The notes under the pieces were generated by a model. That model saw nothing but the letters and a program-made list of their open reading frames with translations. It was not told the origin of the DNA and made no database searches. A program made the translations under genes and the position numbers. Of a stretch of DNA of 64,000 nt, positions 16,612 through 26,008 are shown piece by piece. Source of the stretch: an uncultured Prevotellaceae bacterium (GTDB taxonomy: Bacteria > Bacteroidota > Bacteroidia > Bacteroidales > Bacteroidaceae); assembly GCA_946404865.1 (NCBI GenBank), contig CAMJFC010000002.1, positions 45,446 to 109,445 of the forward strand, given 5' to 3'. Numbering within the stretch: position 1 is the first letter of the stretch; each line of letters opens with the position of its first letter.

Positions 16612-17118
16612 ATGACTCGATTATTATTAGTTCGACACGGTCAGACCGTCGGCAATGTGAACCAGATATTACAAGGGCAAGACCCCGGAGAGCTGACCGA
16701 CGAGGGGCGCAGACAGGCCGCTGAAGTACGCGACAAGCTCCTTGCTGAACCCATCGACGCTTTCTATGCCAGCGACCTCACTCGGGCCGTGGAGACGTGC
16801 GCCATCATCGCCGCGCCCCATGGTAAGGAAGTGCACACCACACCGCTGCTGCGCGAGCGCGACTGGGGTGACTTCACCGGCATGTTCATCCCTGACCTGA
16901 AAGACAAGGTGTGGCCCGACAATGTGGAAACCATCGGTCAGATGAAAGACCGCGCACAGCGGTTCATGGACTTGCTTCGCCAGAATCATCCCGGGCAGAT
17001 TGTCGTGGCTGTGGGGCATGGCATCATCAACAAGGCCATCCAATCGGTCTATTACGACCGCCCGATGCACGAGGTGGAGAAAATGACCAATGCTGAGGTG
17101 AGGGAGATTGTTTTATAG
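16612..17118 (+). CDS. histidine phosphatase (phosphoglycerate mutase-like) family protein
   Basis: The 168-residue protein has the catalytic RHG at residues 8-10 (LLLVRHGQT), a substrate-binding LTDEGRRQA, the second arginine region SDLTRAVETC and the distal catalytic histidine in VAVGHGIINKAI. Members dephosphorylate sugar phosphates, nucleotides or phosphoproteins. The substrate cannot be told from sequence. The start at 16612 gives the typical N-terminus and suits the promoter at 16588. A hairpin follows at 17165-17197. Confidence 0.85.
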   Translation: MTRLLLVRHGQTVGNVNQILQGQDPGELTDEGRRQAAEVRDKLLAEPIDAFYASDLTRAVETCAIIAAPHGKEVHTTPLLRERDWGDFTGMFIPDLKDKVWPDNVETIGQMKDRAQRFMDLLRQNHPGQIVVAVGHGIINKAIQSVYYDRPMHEVEKMTNAEVREIVL

Positions 17119-17164
17119 TAGTGTTAAGCCATGAATGGACCATCAATGTGATTGATGAAAAACA

Positions 17165-17197
17165 ATTCGGGGATGCCGACTGGCGGCACCCCCGAAT
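17165..17197 (+). terminator. hairpin after histidine phosphatase gene
   Basis: ATTCGGGG (17165-17172) pairs with CCCCGAAT (17190-17197), and the inner TGCCG/CGGCA extends the stem. There is no T-run after it, so termination is uncertain. Confidence 0.45.
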
Positions 17198-17335
17198 CTC
17201 GTAGATATGGATGATTCAAATTTATTAATAACTATCCTGAACAACTTTTACCTTCATCCACTTTTACCTTTTTGTTCTTAAATCCAATTGCCTGTTTGTT
17301 ACCCTAAAAACATCTTTGCACATATATAGAGTTAA

Positions 17336-18457
17336 TTAACGGTGTCCTCCATGTCCGCCACCTGAGCGTGAGCCGCCTCCGAAGCTTCCACCACGGCTAC
17401 CGCCGCCAAAGCCACCAGAGTGTGAGCCTCCGCCACGGCTACCGCCGCCGAACGAACCGCCAGAGTGTGAGCCTCCGCCACGGCTACCGCCGCCGAACGA
17501 ACCGCTGCTACGTGAGGGTGAGCTCATGCTGCGTGAGGGTGAGGAACCCATGCTGCGCGAGGGAGCAGTTCTCATTTCGCGTGAAGGAGCAGTTCTCATT
17601 TCGCGCGAGGGAGCAGTTCTCATTTCGCGCGAGGGCGAAGTAGAGCGGTTGCTTGGTGTGAATGTGCGTGAGGGACGGTCGCCTGATACATGACCACCAT
17701 TGCTGCGGCTGCCTCCGTTGAAACCACCGTTGCTGTGGTTGCCGTTGCTGCGGTTCGGAGCTGTGGCGCGTGTCGAGCTCTCGCGGTTGCCTCCGTGGCC
17801 GAACGAACCGTTGTTGCGGCGGTTATCCTGGCGGTTGCCCATGCCTCCACGGTTGTCTTGGCGGTCGCGGTTGCCCATGCCTCCGCGGTTGGCCGAGCGG
17901 TTGGGATTGTGGTCGAAACCGTTGCGGTAGTCACCGCGCTCATATCCGTTGCGCATGCCCTGATGGTGGTCGCGTCCTCTGTTCTCGCGCGGACCGAAGT
18001 GACGGCCGTGATACCAGCTGCGTCCTCCGTTGTGGTGCCAGCTATGGCCTCCGCGATAGACGGTGTAGAAGTGCGGACGTCCGAAGTAGAAGTAGTCACG
18101 ATACGGATAGCGTGCGTAGATGCCGAAGTGCCAGTAGCCAGCGTCCCAATAGATGGGGCGGTAGAAATAGGTGGCTGCACAGAAAGCGCGATACTGCCAA
18201 TCGAGCAGGATATAGCTCATATCCATGTTGCGGTAGTTCCAATAGGCTCCGTAGAGGTCGGCCTGGGTGTTGACGCTCAACAAATAGTCGAGGTTGATTT
18301 CATACGCGGCCTCATACTGATCTTCGGTCAGATTCAGCTCATAAGCCATTTTGTCGGTCAGGAACAGAGCCTGCTGACGGGCCTGCTCATAGCCCATTGC
18401 GTTTGCTGATACTGTTACTGCGAACAGTGCGGTCAGTGCTACTAATAACTTCTTCAT
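17336..18457 (-). CDS. exported Gly/Ser/Arg-rich repeat protein
   Basis: The 373-residue protein has a signal peptide (MKKLLVALTALFAVTVSANA). An N-terminal domain (about 20-140) is rich in Tyr and Trp with LTEDQYEAAYEINLDYL, similar to Spy/CpxP-like or DUF3300-type helical periplasmic segments, a weak resemblance. A His/Gly/Arg/Asn-rich linker follows, then a low-complexity tail. The tail holds three tandem PSREMRTA units and two 15-residue units around GSFGGGSRGGGSHSG, encoded by perfect DNA repeats. The tail looks like a flexible, basic surface or nucleic-acid-binding segment. The function is not known. The 294-bp region upstream is shared with wzi. Confidence 0.6.
   Translation of the reverse strand: MKKLLVALTALFAVTVSANAMGYEQARQQALFLTDKMAYELNLTEDQYEAAYEINLDYLLSVNTQADLYGAYWNYRNMDMSYILLDWQYRAFCAATYFYRPIYWDAGYWHFGIYARYPYRDYFYFGRPHFYTVYRGGHSWHHNGGRSWYHGRHFGPRENRGRDHHQGMRNGYERGDYRNGFDHNPNRSANRGGMGNRDRQDNRGGMGNRQDNRRNNGSFGHGGNRESSTRATAPNRSNGNHSNGGFNGGSRSNGGHVSGDRPSRTFTPSNRSTSPSREMRTAPSREMRTAPSREMRTAPSRSMGSSPSRSMSSPSRSSGSFGGGSRGGGSHSGGSFGGGSRGGGSHSGGFGGGSRGGSFGGGSRSGGGHGGHR
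17416..17505. repeat. two 45-bp tandem copies in the Gly-rich tail
   Basis: The units at 17416-17460 and 17461-17505 appear identical and encode 15 residues each. They are in frame, so a change in number would alter protein length only. Confidence 0.8.
17557..17628. repeat. three 24-bp tandem copies (PSREMRTA units)
   Basis: Three successive 24-nt units (GCGAGGGAGCAGTTCTCATT core), with one or two changes in the middle copy, encode the 8-residue repeat in frame. Confidence 0.8.
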
Positions 18458-18751
18458 AGTCGTATGTTTTTTATTGTTGTTATTCTTAGTTATGTTTTCA
18501 CGATGCAAAAACAGTGCAAACCGAATGCAGAAAACTAGTTTTTTGCTGAGGTGCAGCCTGTTTTCGCCTTTTCACAGTGCAAAGAAACAAAGAAAAAACA
18601 GCATGCCAAAAGGATTTTCCCTAAAGTGGCGGGGAAAATCCCTATAGGTTGAACATGTCAAGACAGAAGCAGGAATTACATGGTGATTTCAAGCGCTTTT
18701 TAATAATATTTCCGATAAATCCTCGTTATATATTTAAATATTGGTATCACC
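18458..18751. other. 294-bp divergent intergenic region with inverted repeat
   Basis: This AT-rich gap lies between the Gly-rich protein gene (minus) and wzi (plus). GGATTTTCCC (18612-18621) and GGGAAAATCC (18632-18641) form a perfect 10-bp inverted repeat around a 10-nt spacer, a candidate operator or hairpin. No clear TAnnTTTG promoter was seen on either strand. Confidence 0.5.
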
Positions 18752-20338
18752 ATGAAGAAATTTTTCCTCCTCATATCCTCGCTCATCCTCTCTTTACATA
18801 GTTATGCGCAGACGAATAGTGCAGATGAGAACATCAAACCCGACCCCTTGCGCGGACTCGAATACAAAGTAGAGGCACAAGGCTCGTTCTCGGGCGAGAA
18901 GACCCCGCTTTGGCTCATTGCCAACAAATACGGGTTGTCGTCGCTCGAGGGCAGCAATGGCTATCTGCGTGCCGCCGTGCAGCGACCATTGGCTGCTGAT
19001 GCGGAACGGAAGTGGGGTGTCGGTTACGGCGTGGATGTGGCTGTGCCCTTCAACTATACCTCGAAGTTCGTCGTGCAACAGGCCTTCGTCGAGGGGCGTT
19101 GGTTGCACGGCACCCTGACCGTGGGTAGTAAAGAATATCCCATGGAGTTGAAGAACAACAACCTTAGCAGCGGCTCGCAGACGCTCGGCATCAATGCGCG
19201 CCCCGTGCCTCAGGTGCGGCTCGCACTGCCCGACTACTGGACGCTGCCATTCGCCAACGGGTGGCTGCAACTCAAGGGACATATCGCCTACGGGTGGTTC
19301 ACCGACGGTAAATGGCAAGAGGATTTCGCTGGAGCCCATGGCAAACACGCTGAGAGCGTGAAATACCACAGCAAGGCCGGCTATTTGCGCATCGGTAATG
19401 CGGAGCGCTTTTTCCCCTTCTCCGTAGAACTGGGGTTGGAGACGGCCTCACTTTTCGGTGGAAAAGCCTTCTTGCCGCAACCCGACGGCACCATGCAGAC
19501 GCTGGAGGGCGAGTCAGGGTTGAAAGGGATGTGGCATGCCTTTAAGGGCGGAGGCGAGGATGCCGGCGAGACTGTCTATACCAATTACTCCGGTGACATG
19601 CTCGGATCGTGGGTGCTGCGCATGAATTGGGACAAGGATACGTGGCGCTTCAGCGTCTATGCCGACAAATTCTTCGAAGACCACTCGTCGATGTTGCAAG
19701 TGGATCTCGACGGTTATCAGGAGGGAGAAAACTGGCAGGCGCCATCATCGAAGAAACATCTCTTCCTCTACGACTTCAAAGACTGGATGCTTGGGGCTGA
19801 ACTACACTTCAAATACGACCGGCCGGTCAATACGATACTTTTCGAGTATCTCTACACGAAATATCAGAGCGGTCCCATCTATCACGACCACACCATGAAC
19901 ATCGCCGACCACATCGGAGGGCAAGATAATTTCTACAACCACTATATGTATTCCGGATGGCAGCACTGGGGACAGGTGATGGGCAATCCTCTTTATCTCT
20001 CGCCCATCTACAATGACGACGGTGCGCTTGAGGTGCGCAACAACCGCTTCCTGGCCTTCCACCTCGGTGTTGACGGACGGCCCTTCGAGGGTTTCAAATA
20101 CCGAGTGCTCGCTACCTATCAAGAGGGATGGGGCACCTACACCGACCCTTATATCCACAAGCACCATGGCGTGAGCTTCCTCACGGAGGCTGCATACGAT
20201 TTCGACGAGCGTACACCGCTGCTCGACGGCTGGAGCGCACGTTTGGGCTTTGCGATGGACTTCGGCGGCATACGCGGCAATCACCATGGCGTGCAACTCA
20301 CCGTGGGCAAAACGGGATTGTTTCGAAAGAACAAATAA
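18752..20338 (+). CDS. wzi: Wzi-like capsule assembly outer-membrane protein
   Basis: The 528-residue protein has a signal peptide (MKKFFLLISSLILSLHSYA) and an outer-membrane beta-barrel of the Wzi family. Features include GLEYKVEAQGSFSGEKTPLW near the start, KEYPMELKNNNLSSGSQTLG, ARPVPQVRLALPDYW, a surface-loop QDNFYNHYMYSGWQHWGQ and AYDFDERTPLLDGWSARLGF near the end. Wzi lectins hold capsular polysaccharide at the cell surface. This placement 700 bp from the exopolysaccharide locus fits that role. A small lipoprotein follows 43 bp downstream on the same strand. Confidence 0.85.
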   Translation: MKKFFLLISSLILSLHSYAQTNSADENIKPDPLRGLEYKVEAQGSFSGEKTPLWLIANKYGLSSLEGSNGYLRAAVQRPLAADAERKWGVGYGVDVAVPFNYTSKFVVQQAFVEGRWLHGTLTVGSKEYPMELKNNNLSSGSQTLGINARPVPQVRLALPDYWTLPFANGWLQLKGHIAYGWFTDGKWQEDFAGAHGKHAESVKYHSKAGYLRIGNAERFFPFSVELGLETASLFGGKAFLPQPDGTMQTLEGESGLKGMWHAFKGGGEDAGETVYTNYSGDMLGSWVLRMNWDKDTWRFSVYADKFFEDHSSMLQVDLDGYQEGENWQAPSSKKHLFLYDFKDWMLGAELHFKYDRPVNTILFEYLYTKYQSGPIYHDHTMNIADHIGGQDNFYNHYMYSGWQHWGQVMGNPLYLSPIYNDDGALEVRNNRFLAFHLGVDGRPFEGFKYRVLATYQEGWGTYTDPYIHKHHGVSFLTEAAYDFDERTPLLDGWSARLGFAMDFGGIRGNHHGVQLTVGKTGLFRKNK

Positions 20339-20381
20339 CCAAGAGAATCGGTTCAATTCGTTTTAATTCGTAGTTTCTTAC

Positions 20382-20834
20382 ATGATGATGAAAAGGAAAA
20401 TAGCATATATGACGGTGTGTGCCGTTGCAATGGCATTGTTGATGGCGGCGTGCGACATTGAGACGTCGGGCAATGGCGACCTCGACGGTTATTGGAGCCT
20501 GAGGCAGATAGACACGCTCAGCACCGCCTCAGCCACAGATGTAAGTGAGCGGCGCATCTTCTGGTCGGTGCAGCACAACCTGTTGCAGACCGACGACCGC
20601 ACAGGGGCGCATTTGTCATATCTGTTCCGTTTCCAGCACTCCGGCAATACGCTCGTCCTCTCCTCGCCCTATGTTTATGGGCGTGAAAATGGAGATGACC
20701 CCATTGACGATGTGGAGGTGCTCCGCCCCTACGGCATCAACGCCATACCCGAAACGTTCACCGTGGAAAAGCTCAATGGCAGCAGCATGGTGCTCCACTC
20801 TGAGTTGTTGCGATTGCATTTCAAGAGATATTAA
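20382..20834 (+). CDS. lipocalin-like lipoprotein (DUF4847-like)
   Basis: The 150-residue protein has a signal peptide and a lipobox at LMAACDIE. A lipocalin-like small beta-barrel follows with SGNGDLDGYWSLRQIDTLST at its start and KLNGSSMVLHSELLRLHFKRY at its end. The pattern matches, from memory, the DUF4847 family of Bacteroidota lipoproteins. Ligand and role are unknown. It probably shares a transcript with wzi. The 216-bp gap after it contains paired inverted repeats. Confidence 0.65.
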   Translation: MMMKRKIAYMTVCAVAMALLMAACDIETSGNGDLDGYWSLRQIDTLSTASATDVSERRIFWSVQHNLLQTDDRTGAHLSYLFRFQHSGNTLVLSSPYVYGRENGDDPIDDVEVLRPYGINAIPETFTVEKLNGSSMVLHSELLRLHFKRY

Positions 20835-20869
20835 AGATTCAAGTTTCTGAAGTTAAGGAAGTTAAGAAG

Positions 20870-21004
20870 TTACCGGCCTTTCGGCCTGTGTAGTTAAGCC
20901 AATAGTTCGACTCACCAACAAGATTTCTGATGATATCACCATGCTCAAAAAAGAAAAGGATAATAGTACACGAAATACAATTGGAGTGGTAACGGCTTAA
21001 CTAC
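20870..21004. terminator. nested inverted repeats between convergent genes
   Basis: GTAGTTAAGCC (20890-20900) is the exact reverse complement of GGCTTAACTAC (20994-21004), 93 nt apart. A short GGCC-N3-4-GGCC hairpin sits just before it. The region separates convergent genes and may stop both transcripts. Confidence 0.45.
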
Positions 21005-21050
21005 TTAACTACAATAACTTCTTTAACTACAGAATAAAGAAGGAATGTGC

Positions 21051-22082
21051 TCAACGCCCTGTAGCCCGCCAACAGAGGTAAGACAATGCAAGGGTAACAA
21101 CCGTTGCTGCGGCAAAAAGCCACCATGCACTTACTCCCTGCCCTTCCTGCAACAACGCCTGTATCACGGGAAAATGAATGAGATACATGCCATACGTGAT
21201 GTCGGGCACGCGGTGCAGCACTCGCAGCGGACGCAGCCATAAACCGCAGGTGAACAGCACCACGGCGTATGTCACGGGTGTGAGGTGTTCTATCGGTGCG
21301 AAGTCGGTATATATGGAGATACATGCTATGGCTGCCGCAGCCAGCAACCACCATCCTATTTGTTTGCGAAAGCGCTCAAAGAACATCAGCGCTGCCATGC
21401 CCGCGATGAAGTAGGGCAGATAGCCGGGGGTCTGATGCCGAAGCAGGTTGAAGATGCCGCGGCCTGTGGCAGCGTACAGATGGTCGCACAACTCCAGATA
21501 GGCTACAGACAAAAAGAAAAGAACGGTCAAGACCGTCAACCTTCCCCACCTGCGCATCAGCCACACGATGACGGGCAGTAGGGCGTAGAACAGCACCAAG
21601 ACTTTCATGAACCACAGTGACCCGTTGACTGCTGGCATGTAGTTGCCCGTGAATACTCCCGGGAGCGTCGGCTCGGCGAAATTCAGGAAGAGCGCGTTGA
21701 ACAAGAGATACCGCCAGGTTTGAGCATGTGTGAAATAGTCTCCCACAGGTAATGTGCTGAATAGAAAGCCAAGAAAAGTGCAGGAGGCTACCACAATGAT
21801 GTAGAGCGGATAGGTGCGGTGGAACCGGCGGCGGGCATATCGTCGCACGTCATCTGTGCGGAGGTAGCTATACAAAATGAAAAAACCGCTGATGACGAAA
21901 AAAGACTTGACCACCATGTCGCCATCCACAGGCCATACCAAAGGGATGTTTGCCAATACGCAGAAATGGGTGGCGATGAGCGACAGTGCCAGAACGTAAC
22001 GAACCGCGGTTATGCCGTTGGGCGAGGACAAAACTCTTTGAGTTTCATCGCTTATGAGGTGCGAATTGCGGCGGTGTGTCAT
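21051..22082 (-). CDS. acyltransferase_3 (OafA/YrhL-like) membrane protein
   Basis: This membrane protein of about 343 residues has around ten hydrophobic helices and the acyltransferase-3 pattern: GITAVRYVLALSLIATHF near the start, SFFVISGFFI, YARRRFHRTYPLYI, NGSLWFMKVLVLFY and YGMYLIHFPVIQALL. Such enzymes O-acetylate surface polysaccharides. It starts at 22082 with an ATGA overlap with the WecA-like gene. The longer open frame upstream to 23138 is an out-of-frame shadow of that gene. It probably decorates the exopolysaccharide made by the neighbouring genes. Confidence 0.82.
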   Translation of the reverse strand: MTHRRNSHLISDETQRVLSSPNGITAVRYVLALSLIATHFCVLANIPLVWPVDGDMVVKSFFVISGFFILYSYLRTDDVRRYARRRFHRTYPLYIIVVASCTFLGFLFSTLPVGDYFTHAQTWRYLLFNALFLNFAEPTLPGVFTGNYMPAVNGSLWFMKVLVLFYALLPVIVWLMRRWGRLTVLTVLFFLSVAYLELCDHLYAATGRGIFNLLRHQTPGYLPYFIAGMAALMFFERFRKQIGWWLLAAAAIACISIYTDFAPIEHLTPVTYAVVLFTCGLWLRPLRVLHRVPDITYGMYLIHFPVIQALLQEGQGVSAWWLFAAATVVTLALSYLCWRATGR

Positions 22083-23188
22083 TCGTTGGCATCTTCTTTG
22101 GCCGAGGCGATAAAACTGCTCACCATATGGTGGAAAAGCACATAGATGACGATGTCGATGAGAATAATCCATGTGAGAATGAGTCCGACAATCTGATAGA
22201 GAAACAGATTGATGACCGCATAAGCGACAGCAAACAGCAGGATGGTGATCAATGCTTGATGCTGCGTCATGCCGGCCAGCATCAGCCGGTGGTGGATATG
22301 GTTCTTGTCGGCAGAGAAAAGAGGCTTCCGGTGATGCAGACGCACGAAGACCACCCGCACCACGTCGAACATCGGAATGATGAGCAGCGTGAGCGACAGC
22401 ATCAGACTGTCGGTGCGGAAAGGCATCACCATGGGATTGTCCATGGCAAACTTCACAAACAGAAATCCGAGAATGAAACCCAGCGTGAGCGATCCTGAGT
22501 CGCCCATAAACAGTTTGGTGTTCCTCTCCGCCTTTCCCCAGATGTTGAAATAGAGGAAGGCCACAATCACTCCCATCAGTCCGGCGATGAGGATGCTGTA
22601 TATCCACAGACCCTCGGTGAAGAAGCAATAGAGGAATCCGCCCAGGGCCAGGAGCGACAGACCGCCCGCCAGACCGTCGATGCCGTCGATCAGGTTGATG
22701 GCGTTGTCGATGAATACGATGATAAACACCGTGAGCGGTGCCCCCACCCAATAGGGTATCTCGTGGATGCCCAGAAAACCATAGAAATTGTTGATATACA
22801 GATTGCTCAGCGGCAGGAAGCTCGCCGCTATCACCTGCACGATAAATTTCGTGGTGGCTTTCAGACCGAAGATGTCGTCGATGATGCCCGTCACATAGAT
22901 GAGCATCAAGCTGATGAAGAACATCACCGACCAGAGGCTGATATCCAGTTTGTCGAGTCCCGCCTGATAGTCGAGTATGAAGATGGACCCCACAAAGGCA
23001 AGCAGCATACTCGGAATGAAGCAGATGCCCCCGAGTCGCGGGATGGCATTGGCATGCACCTTCCGCTCGTTCGGGATGTCGTAAAGCCGTTTGCGCTTGC
23101 AGAAGTCCAAAATCACCGGGATGGAGATAAATCCGCACAGCGCACTCAGTACGAAAGCTGAAATGATATAAAGTATGTATTGTATCAT
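22079..23188 (-). CDS. MraY/WecA-family undecaprenyl-phosphate sugar-1-phosphate transferase
   Basis: This 369-residue polytopic membrane protein initiates lipid-linked glycan synthesis by moving a HexNAc-1-phosphate to undecaprenyl phosphate. Motifs include NERKVHANAIPRLGG, the Asp pair in TGIIDDIFGLK, the catalytic loop NAINLIDGIDGLAGG, FMGDSGSLTLG and the HHRLMLAGMTQ loop. WecA-like specificity (GlcNAc) is likely for a protein outside the cell-wall cluster but is not proven. It is co-transcribed with the acyltransferase (4-bp overlap). A second priming enzyme lies at 35199. Confidence 0.88.
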   Translation of the reverse strand: MIQYILYIISAFVLSALCGFISIPVILDFCKRKRLYDIPNERKVHANAIPRLGGICFIPSMLLAFVGSIFILDYQAGLDKLDISLWSVMFFISLMLIYVTGIIDDIFGLKATTKFIVQVIAASFLPLSNLYINNFYGFLGIHEIPYWVGAPLTVFIIVFIDNAINLIDGIDGLAGGLSLLALGGFLYCFFTEGLWIYSILIAGLMGVIVAFLYFNIWGKAERNTKLFMGDSGSLTLGFILGFLFVKFAMDNPMVMPFRTDSLMLSLTLLIIPMFDVVRVVFVRLHHRKPLFSADKNHIHHRLMLAGMTQHQALITILLFAVAYAVINLFLYQIVGLILTWIILIDIVIYVLFHHMVSSFIASAKEDANE

Positions 23189-23310
23189 GTTTTAGCTGTC
23201 TGCTATCACGATAATAACTTAACTCCAGTGTGTTTTATTGTGCTATCCCTCTTCTTTTTGACGATATGGCCATCTTACAAAAGACGCTACAGAAAAAAAA
23301 GCATGTTTTT

Positions 23311-23341
23311 TTTGTGGAGTGACATAATCTTCGTATTTTTG
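23311..23341 (+). promoter_or_regulatory. Bacteroidota promoter for flippase operon
   Basis: TTTG at 23311-23314 and TATTTTTG at 23334-23341 are 19 nt apart, an exact consensus fit, 30 nt before the ATG at 23372. Confidence 0.75.
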
Positions 23342-23371
23342 CAATCGTATAAAGTGGAATGACTCTTGGCC

Positions 23372-24715
23372 ATGGGAAGTGAAGTGAGACAGAAGGAAGG
23401 CGTATCAAGAAGCAAGATGTTATATAAGAACATCTTGTTTTCTGGTATTCTGAAAGCCATCGGACTATGCACGTCCTTTCTCGTCGTTCCCGTTACCCTC
23501 TATTATCTCGACAATGAGCCTTATGGCTTGTGGATGACCATCTCGTCGATGGCCTTTTGGATTTTCACGTTTGACATCGGTCTGGGCAACGGTATGCGCA
23601 ACTATCTCACGTCGGCCATTTCCAATCATGACGAAGAGCTGGCGCAGACGCATATCAGTTCCACTTTTGCCATGCTTACCTTGTTGGCCATCGTGATGGC
23701 GCTGATAGCCGTGCCTTTGGTTCTCACCCTCGATTTCAGCAGCCTGCTCAATGCCCATAGCATGGAGAACTCTTCGCTGCAGCTCATCATACTGGTGGCT
23801 CTGGTTTTGACGCTGCTCAATTTCGTGGTGAAAAACATTGGATTCATCTTCGTGGCGATGCAGAAATATGCGGTCAATGATTTGCTCACCGTGGGGGGGA
23901 ATGTGGCGGCCCTCATCGTCATCTTTATCCTGACCAAGTGTACCGAGGGAAACCTGCTCTATGTAGTAGCCGTGTTCATGGCTATGCCCGTGTTGGTTTT
24001 CGTCCTTGGCGGCATACCTTTGTTCGCTAAACACCCTCAACTGCGCCCGCGCGTGAAGAGCATCGACATGAAATACTGCAAAACCATTGCAGGCAAGGGG
24101 TTGGGCTTTTTTTTCATACAGGCTACCAGTTGCCTGGTCATCTTCGGAGGTTCCAACGTGTTGATTTCTCATTTCCTGGGTCCTGAATCGGTGACAACAT
24201 ACAACATCGCCTACAAGTATTTTTATTTGCTGATGATAGGTTATACGGTAGTGATAGCTCCGATGTGGAACGCATATACCGACGCCCAGGTCAAAGGCGA
24301 CTGGACGTGGATTAGGCAGACGTTTAAGAAAGCACTGCTGATGTGGGGGGCTACAGTGGTGGCAGGTGTGGTCATGCTGGTGTTCTGCGATGTGTTTTAT
24401 CATTTATGGGTTGGCGACGCTGTTTCCGTTCCCTTTACCGTCTCGGTGTCGGTGATGTGCTTTATCGCCGCCTTCAACCTGAATAATTGTGTCACCTATC
24501 TGCTTAACGGGCTCAACACCATCCGGGTGCAGATTTACACATCGGTCATCGCCACCGCGGCTTATCTCGGGGTGCTGGCTCTGTTCGGACATTCATGGGG
24601 CATAGAGGGTATCGTCAACTGTATGACAGCCTGCTATGTGGTCATGAGCCTCATCCACCTCTATCAATGCCATCTTCTTATCAATCAAAAAGCAAGCGGA
24701 ATATGGAGCAAATAA
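23372..24715 (+). CDS. polysaccharide flippase (Wzx/MATE-like, oligosaccharide transporter)
   Basis: This integral membrane protein of about 447 residues has 12 or more helices. It begins [18 protein letters not shown] shortly after a polar start and contains [23 protein letters not shown], a segment typical of Wzx/RfbX proteins. It would flip lipid-linked repeat units across the inner membrane. The ATG at 23372 is chosen over a TTG at 23366 and a later ATG at 23420. The promoter at 23311 fits all three. It overlaps the following glycosyltransferase by 13 bp. Confidence 0.82.
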   Translation: MGSEVRQKEGVSRSKMLYKNILFSGILKAIGLCTSFLVVPVTLYYLDNEPYGLWMTISSMAFWIFTFDIGLGNGMRNYLTSAISNHDEELAQTHISSTFAMLTLLAIVMALIAVPLVLTLDFSSLLNAHSMENSSLQLIILVALVLTLLNFVVKNIGFIFVAMQKYAVNDLLTVGGNVAALIVIFILTKCTEGNLLYVVAVFMAMPVLVFVLGGIPLFAKHPQLRPRVKSIDMKYCKTIAGKGLGFFFIQATSCLVIFGGSNVLISHFLGPESVTTYNIAYKYFYLLMIGYTVVIAPMWNAYTDAQVKGDWTWIRQTFKKALLMWGATVVAGVVMLVFCDVFYHLWVGDAVSVPFTVSVSVMCFIAAFNLNNCVTYLLNGLNTIRVQIYTSVIATAAYLGVLALFGHSWGIEGIVNCMTACYVVMSLIHLYQCHLLINQKASGIWSK

Positions 24716-25977
24716 GCGATAAGATAAGTGTCATAACAGTGGTCTATAATGACGTGGAGCATATCCGTGAAACGTTAGACAGTTGCCTCTCGCAGACCTG
24801 GGAGGACATTGAGTATATCGTCATTGACGGAGGCAGCACCGACGGCACTGCCGACATCATCCGTGAATATGCCGGACGGCTGTCGTATTGGTGCTCTGAG
24901 CCCGACGGCGGCATTTACGATGCCATGAACAAAGGGATTAAGGCTTCCACGGGTGAGTGGATCAACTTTCTCAACAGTGGCGACTGTTATGTCACTGCCG
25001 ATGCGCTGAAAGAGATGATGACTTTTGCCAGAGACCATGAAGCCGATGTGCTGTTCGGCAACAGTATAGAACTACACGACGCCTTCCAGAAGCGGGTCAT
25101 AGCGCCGGAAGACACCCGGCTGCTTGAATACGGGCCTACTTTCAGACACGGCTCAGCCATCATACGCGCCGCCGTTCACAAACAGCACCTGTTCGACCTT
25201 TCGTTGTCTAAAAGTCTGGGTTATGCCCTCGACTGGGAAATGCTTTATCGGCTGTTTAAGGAAGGGTATCATTTCGTCAGAGTGGACGTGATGGTTCAGG
25301 CTTATCGCAAAGAGGGTGTCTCAAACCACCCGTATAAGAATTTATGGTATAACTATAAAATCACGTCGCAGGGGCGTTTTAACCTGAAGAAATACTTTCT
25401 CTTTCTCAAACACTGCATGAGCGAGCTGTTGCGAGGCTCATGCCTATTCAAATGGGCGCGTGCTTTCGTCCTTGAATTCATGGTGAACGATGTGCTGCAC
25501 TACATCCCTTTCTGGACGGTCAGGAAGTTTTACTTGAGGTGTGTAGGCACTAAAATCGGTAAAGGCTCGTTTATCATGAAATCTAATTATGTGATGGATG
25601 CCAATCATTTGGTGCTGGGAAAGAACAGCCATGTGAACCGTGACTGTATTCTTGACGCGCGGGGAGGCATCACCATAGGCGACAATGTGTCGGTGTCTCA
25701 CCGTGTCAACATCATGACCGGCGGCCACGACATCTATTCTCCATCGTTTATCGGACTCTTCCAACCCGTGGTGATAGAAGATTATGTATGGCTCGGGGTG
25801 GGATGCACGATATTGCAGGGTGTGAGAGTCGGGCGCGGGGCGGTCGTCTCTGCCGGTGCGGTGGTCACGAAAGATGTCGAACCATTTACCGTCGTCGGTG
25901 GCGTTCCTGCAAAGGTTATCGGAGAGCGCCGTGTGCAGGTTGACTATCAATGCCGTGGATGGCAGCCATTTACATAA
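24703..25977 (+). CDS. GT2 glycosyltransferase fused to a hexapeptide acetyltransferase
   Basis: The 424-residue protein has an N-terminal GT-A family 2 domain (about 1-220): [20 protein letters not shown], the nucleotide-binding [24 protein letters not shown] and NFLNSGD. The C-terminal half (about 275-424) is a left-handed beta-helix acetyltransferase with repeated hexapeptides, GGHDIYS carrying the likely catalytic histidine, and the closing [11 protein letters not shown]. One chain would both add a sugar and acetylate a polysaccharide unit, or a pair of enzymes has been fused. The start MEQISDK at 24703 lies inside the flippase 3' end, giving translational coupling. Confidence 0.87.
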   Translation: MEQISDKISVITVVYNDVEHIRETLDSCLSQTWEDIEYIVIDGGSTDGTADIIREYAGRLSYWCSEPDGGIYDAMNKGIKASTGEWINFLNSGDCYVTADALKEMMTFARDHEADVLFGNSIELHDAFQKRVIAPEDTRLLEYGPTFRHGSAIIRAAVHKQHLFDLSLSKSLGYALDWEMLYRLFKEGYHFVRVDVMVQAYRKEGVSNHPYKNLWYNYKITSQGRFNLKKYFLFLKHCMSELLRGSCLFKWARAFVLEFMVNDVLHYIPFWTVRKFYLRCVGTKIGKGSFIMKSNYVMDANHLVLGKNSHVNRDCILDARGGITIGDNVSVSHRVNIMTGGHDIYSPSFIGLFQPVVIEDYVWLGVGCTILQGVRVGRGAVVSAGAVVTKDVEPFTVVGGVPAKVIGERRVQVDYQCRGWQPFT

Positions 25978-26008
25978 TGTAGAATCTGTCAGATAAAACG
26001 TAGCCGGT

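Noticed and set aside
17690..18409. A 239-residue plus-strand open frame opposite the Gly-rich gene.
   Set aside because: It is an Ala/Val-rich mirror of the GC-biased repeat gene with no start signal.
21051..23138. A 695-residue open frame on the minus strand spanning acyltransferase and upstream region.
   Set aside because: Above 22082 it is an out-of-frame shadow of the WecA-like gene. The real acyltransferase starts at 22082 with an ATGA overlap.
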